Of a DNA stretch of 64,000 nucleotides, positions 55,107-64,000 are shown piece by piece. Position numbers and translations under genes: made by a program. The notes beneath the pieces were generated by a model. It did not search any database. It was given only the letters and a program-made list of their open reading frames with translations, and was not told the DNA's origin. Location: the NCBI GenBank assembly GCA_013146195.2, contig CM028377.1:166449824-166513823 (forward strand). Reading direction: 5' to 3'. Positions within the stretch are counted from its first letter, which is position 1. Each line of letters begins with the position of its first letter. Origin of the DNA: Codonopsis lanceolata (Eukaryota > Streptophyta > Magnoliopsida > Asterales > Campanulaceae).

Positions 55107-56348
55107 CCGTGACGACCGACCTGATCCCAGGCGAGAATCCCAAATCCCAAGGTCGTGCCGCCAGGGGAACAAATAACAACAAACAAGTAGCAAATAATGG
55201 GTAGGGCCATAACGGCGATACAGAGCAACTCAAAACACATGCGAAGCGAAATATAATAAAGCAGTGGCGCCCGAGGTAACCAGCTCAAACTAAAACAACC
55301 AAAGAGATAATTAATCTCTCGATCCAAAAATTCGACTCGCGTGCCGCAACATTGGGCACGTAGAACAAACTCCCTGTTATGCAATTCAAATATAGCATAA
55401 AATAAACCAAGTCATCGGCGAAACTACGGCCGGAACCCAACATTAAACTAAGTCTAAGACTCTAGTCTAACAACTCAACGACTAAAAGCATGCCGGAGGA
55501 CAAACATAATATTTAACTAGCAATATCATGCTAAACATATTCACCAATAAACCAAGCGCGACTAAAAGCAGTCGGCTACCAACAACATAAGTACTAACAA
55601 TTATAAGTACTAACTACCAGAAAACATATGGAAGTTTAACTACCAATATACATCAAGCACGACTTCTACTCGTCGGCTACCAAAAGAATAGGCTAAAAAC
55701 ATAAATACAACATTTTAATACACATAAAGGTTTGCTACCCAACAATGAAGTTTACATAACTTCATCTTCCCAACGACCTCACCAAAAACAAAATAACATC
55801 TAAGTAGCAACCTTGCCAAAAGAATTCTTTGCCAACGTAACCTTCTGGATTTACTTGGATCCGCTCGCACGGCTCGGATCTAGGGAAAAACAACCAACAA
55901 ATAAAAGTAAGTCACAATGACTTAGTAAGTTACTAACCATAACTTCCTACCATGGCATAATGCTCAATCATAAATTATATCATGTTATCGTCATGAAATA
56001 ACCTTATACAAAATCATGTTATGGCATTCATGCTCAACATTAAATAAATATGCTATCATTAAAGTATAACATCTCATCACAAATCCATGTCAAGGCATTT
56101 TAGTCTTAACAATAATAATTTATACCTTTGGCATAAAACAACATTCCCATAATATTCATGTGATAGCATATATGCTTAACAACATTAATCAATATGTTAT
56201 CTATTAAGTATAACATGTAAGGAACCAAAACAAACATCATATCATATCCAAATTCACCAAGCACGTTATTCACTTAAGCACTTGTGAAACAATTCATATA
56301 TATAAGGGATATGATACCATTACCAAAATTCCTCCGCGCGTGTCGCTC

Positions 56349-57444
56349 CTGCAAAAACACGTGCAAAACCCTTATGTGCCCTCGATATCCCTCTCGTAGA
56401 TATCGACGTCCCCGAGACAATCTCCGCTCGAGTTCCATAGTTATCAAAGTCATGTGTATTACTACAACTAAGATAAACTACTTCCCCACCGTGGCCATCG
56501 ATGGAGGGTGTGTGCAACCAAGACGGCGATCCATCGCGATCACGAATCCCATAATTCGTGAAGACGATGTATCGACCCACCAAAGACTCAACAGACCGAC
56601 GCCAGCTGGACTCAAAACCCAAGCACAAGTAATATATACTCATATGCTCAAAACAAGTAGGTAAACACTCTACCATCAAACTAGTCATGCAATTCATCCA
56701 CAACTAGCATAAATATCACAACCGAGAATCATATAAGCTCTCTTAATCAAGTGTGCTTCACACACTTCAAAACTTCTTGGAGGCTCGACCTCCATGAATT
56801 CTACCCAAAATTCCGTAGGACTTAAAATTATAGTTCCTAGGATTCATACTAACCCAAAGGTTAACTCCGTTGAGTTCAATCTAAGTTTTCCGAAAATTCA
56901 AGGAATAGAAGCTTAGGCTTCATCATCCCCCTATATTCATACTATCGCCAAAACCATAAACCCGATGTTCAATAAAATCATATAAACCCAACAAAATGAT
57001 TAACAATGCAACTTAGAATAAATTAGCCATCTTGTACATAATTTCATCCAAGTCATCATACCAATCATAACCTTCAAATCATGATTAAAATTTACAACAT
57101 GGTTTAATATACTCCATTAAGCATATAGAACATATTAATCAAGCTCACATCAATAAATTGCAAGCTAAAACAAAATTAGGGCAAGGCACCCTCCAAGTAT
57201 CTCAACCAATTCAACATCAATTCTCATGGATAATCAAGTTCAATAGACTAGTTAGAACATGAATTTCACATATATCATGGTCTCACATAGGTCAATCAAG
57301 TTCTATCATTCAATTGGAAAACCTAGGGTTCATGTTTCTTCTACAACCCTAACAATGGCTTCCATTGACCTCAAATAACACAAATGGCTGTTTCCCTAGG
57401 GTCAATGGAGCCCAAAAATCAAAGGAAGAGAGGTAGAAACTTAC
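56349..57444 (-). other. Predicted leader intron inside the LTR of element C
   Basis: Donor TTTTG|GTAAGTTTC at 57444; acceptor GTTTTTGCAG|GAGCGACAC at 56349. It is homologous to the A and B sites. Confidence 0.5.
56541..56560 (-). promoter_or_regulatory. Conserved LTR hairpin, element C
   Basis: CACGAAT-6-ATTCGTG, a 7-bp stem, flanked on minus by GATACATCGTC and GATGGATCGCCGTC as in A and B. Confidence 0.6.
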
Positions 57445-57700
57445 CAAAATTCGGCCTCCCAAACTACCCAAACCCGAACCTAGAGAAGAAGAAGTTCTCT
57501 TCACTTCTCTCTCTTCAAACTCACGGGTTGAACGGGGAAGAAGACTCCCAGCTATGGCTTCCAAGCTCAAGCCCTTCAATCTCCCTAGAATCGCCCCCTT
57601 TCAGCTCTCTCACAGGTCTCCTGGACTGCTCGCAGAAGACGCAAGGGAAAAGACGCAAACTGCCTGGCCGAACAAATAAGGAAGAGAGCGGCTGATTTGG

Positions 57701-57710
57701 TTTATATATG
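57701..57710 (-). promoter_or_regulatory. TATA box of element C 5' LTR
   Basis: CATATATAAA on minus, after CCCC, about 260 bases before the splice donor, as in A and B. Confidence 0.5.
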
Positions 57711-59091
57711 GGGGATTAATTCCCCCTATCAAGTCACTAATTACCCCTAAATCTCTTAATAGATGTTTAGGATTAAGATTAGGCTAATTAAGTGAGTTTA
57801 GGATAAGTTTAAAATAAGTTTAATGAGTAAAAAGTTCGGACAGCGCACAAAACCGAACAAAATCCCGTAAGCTGCCCCAGGGACCCTTGCGGTCGCATCC
57901 TCAATGCTTGATGCGAGCGCATCAAGCTTCCTCCAGCAATCCAACTTTCTCTTGTTTCCTTGCTCGGTCCCGGACTCTCCCGCATGCATTCTCGAGTCCT
58001 TCCCAAGCCAAAATTGGTCTACAAATCAACCTTAATAACCTCCAAACAATAACCAAAGCAATCAAGTCCCAAACCTCAACAAAACAAGGCTAAGAACTCA
58101 GGCAGAACTCTCCCGAACGACAACCGAAAAAGTCAAACTGAGAAGGGTTAACGCTAGAATCAAACTAGCAACCAAACCGATGATGCAACGAGCATCTAAC
58201 TAACATCCAAGGCATATTAATGATGTTATAAATGCCCTCTAACAATAATCCATGTGATAACCACATAAAACACAAACCCGAGATTCAAAGCATCTCGTGA
58301 ACGAAAAATGCATACAAGCATCTCAAACAACGTCAACGATCATGCCATTGACTCTAAACATATACGGGAGCTAAATGAACATATTTATGATGATTATAAG
58401 TGTTTGAATCCATGCATAACACAATCAAGCAACATTTCAGGGTTTTACAAAAACCGATGCGAGCACGTGGTTCAGCCTTCAAACATGGTCTAAACATGTC
58501 CTAAATGGTCCCAAACTCATGGGAAACCATTCTAAGGTGTAACCCAACACAAAACAAGTCGGAAACACACCCGAACAACATCCGAAACAATTTAAAACAA
58601 GGCTCGAACCATGCGACGAATGGCCAACGAATCAAACACAAATCAAACAAAAATCAAACTAGAACAACTTGGGCATGGAAAAGGCTTGTTTAAACATGGA
58701 TATGACTTGAATACATGTCCTAGAACTCAATGAACATCTCGCAAGATGAAATACAAGTAATACGAGCAACAAGGGCAATCGCTAAGACCCAAACGAAGCA
58801 ACAAAGCTTCTAAACTTCCAATCAAGCCTACTATGATCAAGATGAATGTCATAAGACATATATGAAAGGTACTAAGACTCCAACAAGACTTAGTTAAGTG
58901 CTAACATGCTAAGGCGAATACTCAAAGCACAAACGGCAAAGTATGCAACACATAGAAGACATTCAAGCGACTATGAACGTAACAACTCTAATGCAAGCAT
59001 GACATGAATAAAATGAACTCTCTAACATGTTAAGGCATACATTAAGCATGTTATAATGATGATATACAAGTAATGGGTTTGGGTTCTCACA

Positions 59092-59640
59092 GTGGGGGTC
59101 GAGGGGGCAACGCCCCCAAAAGGTAAGCAAGTTTTTTGATTCATGAAATACGAAAGTATAATGGATTTGTGTTGTGTTGAAGGATTTTTCAGTTGGGACG
59201 AAGGCAAAGAAGGATGAGGAAGAAAAAGGCTTACGATGTAGGAGATTTAAGAAGAACGTGGAGGACGTAAACTGGTTTTTTAGGCTATTGTATCGTGGTG
59301 CAAAAATGAATTAGATAATATTTGTGCACCGCGGTTCAACGTTTAATTTCCTAGTCTATTTTTGTACCGCGATTCATAAATTTCATTGCATTATTTTTAC
59401 ACCGCGGTTCAAAGTTTAATTTCATAGTCTATTTTTGCACTACGATTCATAAATTTCATTACATTAATTTTGCACCGCGATTCATAAATTTCATTGTATT
59501 AATATTTGCACCGTGGTTCAAAGTTTAATTTTCTAGTCTATTTTGAACCGTAATTCATAAATTTCATTGCATTAATTTTTGCAACGCGGTTCAATAGTTT
59601 AACTTCCTAGTTTAATTGTAACGCGGTGCAAAAATAATGA
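59092..59640 (-). repeat. Family X repeat, copy 2, proximal part
   Basis: The body (59092-59275) matches copy 1 on the minus strand (TTTTTCTTCCTCATC, GAAAAATCCTTCAACACA). The array part (59283-59640) has six to eight units of TTTGCACCGCGGTTCA or variants, alternating with ATAAATTTCATTGCATTAAT and AAGTTTAATTTCCTAGTCTA spacers. The body is cut by element C at 59091 and continues at 50400. Confidence 0.65.
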
Positions 59641-59830
59641 CCTCCGTAATGCGCATACGGTTCATAAAGGGTATCGTAGTCATTTTGTCACTAAAAGTGA
59701 CTTTTTCTGGTTGAAAAAAAAGGGTACTGTAGCTATTACAAAATTCAAAAAGTGGACAGGCCTGCAATTTTTCAATTTTTTTTTGCCGAGAACTGGTATC
59801 CAAATCAAGGGATTTGCAAACCTAAAGTTG

Positions 59831-59906
59831 AGAACTCCCACAATGTGGAAAACCCATTTTTTGGGTTGGGAACTCATTGGAGAACCCGCAGTGTGGATGC
59901 TCTTAG
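59831..59906. repeat. Possible MITE fragment
   Basis: AACTCCCACAATGTGG ... CCGCAGTGTGGATGCTCTTA contains the GAGCATCCACA-type end common in plant MITEs. No target duplication found. Confidence 0.3.
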
Positions 59907-59983
59907 AACACTCACCACTATACTCTTACTTTTTTACGTACTTTAATTATGGTCGCATGTACAAACATATTAAAGAAAACCAC

Positions 59984-60856
59984 TGATACGTGAAAACTTA
60001 GTCAAATAACACAAGCTGGCCGAATTTCCCTTCAACAAAACAGGCTACCCTAAATTGCTTATAAACAGCCTCAAATCAATTGAAACAAAACAATAAAATT
60101 AAGTTAGTCGCGGAATGGGTAGAAATGGAGGGTTCATCGATTAGGCTTCACTCACCTAACGTAAAGATCCCTTGTGAATTACTTTCTAGCTGTTAAGAAA
60201 GAAAGACACGATAGTTTGAACAAAATTTATTTGCCCGTTTTCTATTACTTTTTTCCATATTCAACAACAAAAACAATTAAAGTAAACCTATTTATACTAC
60301 CAAGCTAATCCTAATTCATAAAGAACTCTTGAAAAGAAATCCTAATCCTTAAGGGATTTTACAACTTTAATTTAAAAAGGAAACTATTTACAACAATAAC
60401 ATAAATCCTAATTTTAAGAGAAACCCTCAATCCTTAGGATTGAAGATGCCGCTTCCTTGCAACCCAGATTCGACCTCCACTCCTTTGTCTCGCCTTGCGT
60501 TGCACCTTCCTTCCATGAGCCAATGTGTGACAACCCCTTTCGGGTTAAGTTGGTTTGATGTGTCCCTTTTGCTGCCTTGTTCCCCAAGTCCCTCGTTGCC
60601 TTGCCCTTTCTCACCTAGTCACACCAAGCTGTTCCTCCAACAAATCCAAATCCCGACTACCTCCTTTGTAACATTTTCCCAAACTACACACCCTTCGCGT
60701 AATTCCCTTGCATGTATGCAACCTTCGTCCCTTACCCCTTTTCCTTGAGTCACATTTCTTCTTGGTACAACCCCCAATGTCCACGCCATGCTCAACCCGC
60801 CCCCTTTTACTTGCACATTCTCCACAATGGGACAATCCCTCAAATAATTCGTATCA
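59984..60856 (-). mobile_element. Solo LTR
   Basis: 873 bases with inverted ends TGATACG...CGTATCA and a perfect 5-bp target duplication, ACCAC, at 59979-59983 and 60857-60861. A minus-strand TATA box (TATAAATAGG, about 60287-60296) sets the orientation. Several open frames here (60414-60861) have no domain. The lineage is unknown. Confidence 0.8.
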
Positions 60857-60861
60857 ACCAC

Positions 60862-61246
60862 ACATTACACCAATATTTATAAAACAATCAATTATTTTTT
60901 CTTGTTACAGTCTACTCGTTAATTATTCATAACATTTTAGAATTTCTTGTTTCTAATGAATCCACCCCATCACTTTTGAAGACATGAATGCAAAACTATC
61001 AATTCCACATTCACCACATCCAACTAAGATTATGTTGGAAAACTAGTGTTTTTAAGTAAAGTAAATTGGGGCTTTGAGGGACTAATTTATTTGTGAGTCA
61101 TTTATATAATGACTATGGTAATTGTCAAATTATGTTCTTCTCCATAAAAACATAAGAATGCTATATTTATTTGTCCAATTCGGATATCAGATGAAAAAGT
61201 TATAGAGGTTTAAAGTATGACATTGGAAGTATTGGAAGTGGGTTAT
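60862..61246. other. No gene seen
   Basis: AT-rich spacer between the solo LTR and LTR D. I see no repeat, RNA gene or coding signal. Confidence 0.5.
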
Positions 61247-62141
61247 TGACACGACCCGACCCCAAATATCTATACGAAATATGGGAGAAGCGTGTAACAA
61301 CAAAACAAAACGCACTAATTCAAAATAAAACATGTGCAAAGCCCCTGCTAAAAGTGGGCTAAACAAAAACCTGATTAAAACACAATAATCCCTGCTATGA
61401 TAATAGAAACACCACGGCTCTTAAAAAACCGAGAAAACAAAATAACAAAGTCAACGAGCCATTGCTCAGACTAACACAAGGCTCTAAAGCCAACCAACCA
61501 ATAACATTATATACACAAGCACGACGTTACACGTCGGCAACAAATGAATAATGTCATACTAAACACAAACCCAAGGAAGAGTTTACATAACTCTCCTATA
61601 AACTCATGTCCTCACAAAACACAAATACAGCCTCCTGAAGTGCTACATACCAAGACTGTCAACGTCTAATAAATCTTGTCGACCTCACCGCGTACTTTCT
61701 ACCTGGCTGGGATCTAAGGAAAACAAAAGGAACGGGGGTGAGTAATAAACTTAGTAAGTTACTACGTGATCTATATGACATGTTTTTATGCACATATAAC
61801 CAATACATAATACAAAATACACGATACACCAAGTATAACAATTCATATACTTACACATAATTCATGTTGATCATGTTATAATGCACATTGTCTCAACGTA
61901 TTATAAACACATAGTCAGGATATAAATCAGTATCTCAATCTGACTTGTATCTGAGCTGAATCTGCAAGAGAGCTTTTGACTTGTCCTACTATAAAACACT
62001 ATAGATGTGCTACTGAAGCAATACACATATATAACTGCACCAGAAATCCAGAAGAACATTGTAGATATGTTGTTGTCGCGATACACATAATATAATGTCT
62101 GAATCTGATAGTATCCAGAACTGAAAACCAAATCCATATTT

Positions 62142-62345
62142 GAACCCAATAGTATCCAGGAAACACCGACCTTGGGACTTAACCAGGAGTCTCATTACCC
62201 CGAGTTTTACCCAAGAGTCGTAGTTGCGTTGCTGTTGTAGTACACATGTTGAAATCATGTCTGAACCCAATAGTATCCAGAACCAATGACCTTGGGACTT
62301 AACCAGGAATCTCATTACTCCGAGTTTTACCCAAGAGTCTAGCGT
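62142..62345. repeat. 121-bp tandem repeat in LTR D
   Basis: GAACCCAATAGTATCCAG starts at 62142 and again at 62263. Both are followed by ACCTTGGGACTTAACCAGGA and GAGTTTTACCCAAGAGTC. A weaker third unit lies upstream (GAATCTGATAGTATCCAG at 62101). Confidence 0.8.
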
Positions 62346-62367
62346 TCTGTTTGACATACGAATTGCT

Positions 62368-63038
62368 CTGACAAGTCTACATCCTTGTCACGACCAATAA
62401 CAAGGGAGAGACTCATGCAACGACCCGTAGCGATCACGAGATTTAACTCTCGTAAAGACTATTGCCGTCTCATTGTCGATACAACCACATATGCCAGCTA
62501 GACTCAGTGCGATGTACAAGTAGTAGTTTACTTGTAATAAAACATAACCATCGAGTCCCAAGTACGGGGGCTCGACGCACATACAAGCATGCATGCTTAT
62601 TTGCTTGAATTAAAACACGTAAGCATCTATTTGCTTAAAATACACATGGAAGCATCTATTTCCTTAAACACAGTTAACACCTATATGATATTTCATATAA
62701 AATGTGAAACGAAAAATATTCTTCAATATCGTAGGAACCCAATACAACACTCTTAATATTTTATTGTGTCTAAATCGACTCTGTTAAGTCATTTATTTAT
62801 TATTTATAAATTTCGGGCATCACTACGATTTGCAGGATTCAACCCAACACAATCTCACCGATAATTAATTCGGCCCCAAATAATAATCTCAAACATTTAA
62901 ATACACATATCAGTTCAAATATTCACTAATTAATAACAAGAGTATTTTTAATTTAAATTAAAAACAATTCACGTGGGGGTATCCCACAATTCATGTATGT
63001 CAACCCTACATACAAAGGGAATGGGATAGTAACTTACC
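62368..63038 (-). other. Predicted leader intron inside LTR D
   Basis: Donor GGAG|GTAAGTTACT at 63038; acceptor ACTTGTCAG|AGCAATTCG at 62368. Same order as in A, B and C, but shorter (671 bases). Confidence 0.45.
62436..62453 (-). promoter_or_regulatory. Conserved LTR hairpin, LTR D
   Basis: ACGAGA-6-TCTCGT, a 6-bp stem. The inner pairs differ from A and C (AGA/TCT against AAT/ATT) with pairing kept. Flanked on minus by GATCGCTACGGGTCG. Confidence 0.55.
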
Positions 63039-64000
63039 TCCTCCGAAAAATATCGATAAAAACACATAATATCCGGGTACAAATATAGCCCTTGACACAC
63101 GTACAACATCCCTGCAGAGTCGAAATTAAAAACAGATAATTTTCCGTTAACAAATCGAGCGAAGAAAATCACAACTCGAAAATATATGACGTTGGCGGAT
63201 AGAGGAGAGAAATGAGAGAAGGAACGGAAATGAGTCATAAGACTCATCTCACAATCATCAACTAAGGAAATGATGGCTGACCCACCAACCGCCCAAGTTA
63301 AACAAAGAAAATAAAAGGAACTTCACTGTTGACTTGGAGACTTAGTCTCCAGCCGAAATCCAAGTGATTGATCACTTGGTGAAGTTTAAATTATCCAATA
63401 AATGGTTAGTATTTTTGAGGTATAAATTTTAATGGTGGTTCAAAAGTCAAACCAATTCAATCATCAATTAAATCCAATTAAATATTAACTAATCATTATT
63501 AATTAGTCAAGTTTAAAATAAAAATATATTTGAGCAATATAAAATAAAAACGTAACATACTATACACTTCGGGCCAGTCTAGCCGAAAATATATATTTTC
63601 TAGTTTTAACGTGTCATTAATATTTTAATGTTATAAATCATAAATAACATAACCAAAGTCCAATACGGACTTTAAACACGTCACACATTAAGCTCAACAT
63701 ATCTTGAGCTAAAATGGACTTTCATAAGGCAATTACCCAAGTCCACAACTAAAACACATAAATAATGCTAAACACATAAATAATACAATCGGACTCCAAA
63801 CGTGCTATTGCACAAGTCCAACCCACGATATAACCAAGTTCTCATTAGAACTCAAAACCCATGTCAAAATACTATTTGACTAACATGCTACCATTGCCAG
63901 TTTAACACTAATCAACTTGTGATTAACAGATAAATATCATAATAAATGCAAGGAAATTCTCGGGTGCTACAGTTATCCCACATTGGGAAAATATGAAAGG

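Larger units (their letters stand above)
50401..59091 (-). mobile_element. Element C: Ty3/gypsy retrotransposon (Tekay/Del-like), integrase lost
   Basis: On the minus strand: 5' LTR 59091-55110 (TGTGAGAACCC start), Met-tRNA primer site, gag, protease, RT, and start of RNase H. A deletion then joins RNase H (about 52063) to the inner part of the 3' LTR, which ends at 50401. Flanks GCGGG (50396-50400) and GTGGG (59092-59096) are a 4/5 target duplication. Removing C rejoins a family X repeat, which proves the borders. RT is of gypsy type. Without integrase a chromodomain cannot be checked, so the lineage name is tentative. Confidence 0.8.
55110..59091 (-). repeat. 5' LTR of element C
   Basis: 3982 bases from TGTGAGAACCC to GTCGTCA on minus. 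Its U3 has a GC-rich hairpin region at 57880-57935 (CTTGCGGTCGCATCC, GATGCGAGCGCATC). Then come a TATA box (57701-57710), splice donor, hairpin, acceptor, and the AGTTATGTAAACTTCA block also seen in A, B and D. Open frames inside it, for example 56284-56664 and 57384-57695, have no domain and are shadows. Confidence 0.75.
61247..64000 (-). repeat. LTR D: minus-strand gypsy LTR of the A/B/C group, running off the window
   Basis: On minus it ends GGTCGGGTCGTGTCA at 61247, like the GTCGGGT..CCACA ends of A and C. It carries the AGTTATGTAAACTCTT block (about 61580), the hairpin and the intron sites. No primer site follows on the left, so it is a 3' or solo LTR. Open frames inside it lack domains. 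Confidence 0.65.

Noticed and set aside
56284..56703. Overlapping 126- and 127-codon frames on opposite strands
   Set aside because: Both are shadows in the LTR of element C across the conserved hairpin block; neither has a domain.

Overview
The window is plant nuclear DNA, most likely from a flowering plant and probably a eudicot. It is a dense, nested block of transposable elements. The evidence is Ty3/gypsy elements with methionine-tRNA primer sites, a SIRE/Tork-like Ty1/copia element, L1-type LINEs with a C-terminal RNase H, Mutator-like elements (MULEs) carrying pieces of plant genes, a FAR1-type MULE transposase and a plant mobile domain fragment. I see no intact host gene, no rRNA or tRNA gene and no CRISPR. 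One 100-N scaffold gap lies at 21219-21318.

Layout. 1-490: end of a plant-mobile-domain gene fragment with one intron. About 490-9115: element A (+), a gag-only LTR retrotransposon with LTRs of about 3 kb. 9116-13805: LTRs of a Tat/Ogre-like family, a minus-strand set facing a plus-strand set, with a 194-bp tandem repeat. 13806-21218: element B (+), a second gag-only element of A's family, cut by the gap. 21319-32668: minus-strand copia block E. In minus-strand order it reads: end of an extra gene (PF20167-like), polypurine tract, LTR, primer site, gag, protease, integrase, RT/RNase H, then a second copy of the extra gene with its own TATA box and a leader intron. 32669-34056: LINE 1. 34146-40793: a MULE carrying a two-pore potassium channel (TPK) fragment. 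It is split by LINE 2, which is itself split by a perfect solo LTR. 40805-42637: a second gene-carrying MULE with a 282-codon open frame from a DUF3475 (PSK SIMULATOR-type) gene. 42660-46055: an LTR scrap, then a decayed FAR1/MULE transposase with a hairpin array and a (TA)n tract. 46660-47240 and 50271-50400 plus 59092-59640: two copies of an unnamed repeat, 'family X', the second split by element C. 47759-49571: another MULE. 50401-59091: element C (-), a Tekay/Del-like gypsy element that has lost integrase; LINE 3 sits in its 3' LTR with a 17-bp target duplication. 59984-60856: solo LTR. 61247-64000: minus-strand LTR D, running off the window.

How the parts relate. C has gag, protease and RT, while A and B have only gag joined to a shared non-coding interior, so A and B look like parasites of a C-type element. 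The LTRs of A, B, C and D share a leader layout that ordinary annotation misses: TATA box, strong 5' splice site, long intron, a hairpin whose stem sequence changes while its pairing is kept, then a conserved 3' splice site. The other strong candidate for something new is the copia block with a PF20167-type 3' gene that appears to have its own promoter. Many short indels, especially around the gap and in 13.8-22 kb, 30-32.7 kb and 54-55 kb, suggest part of the coding decay may be consensus error.
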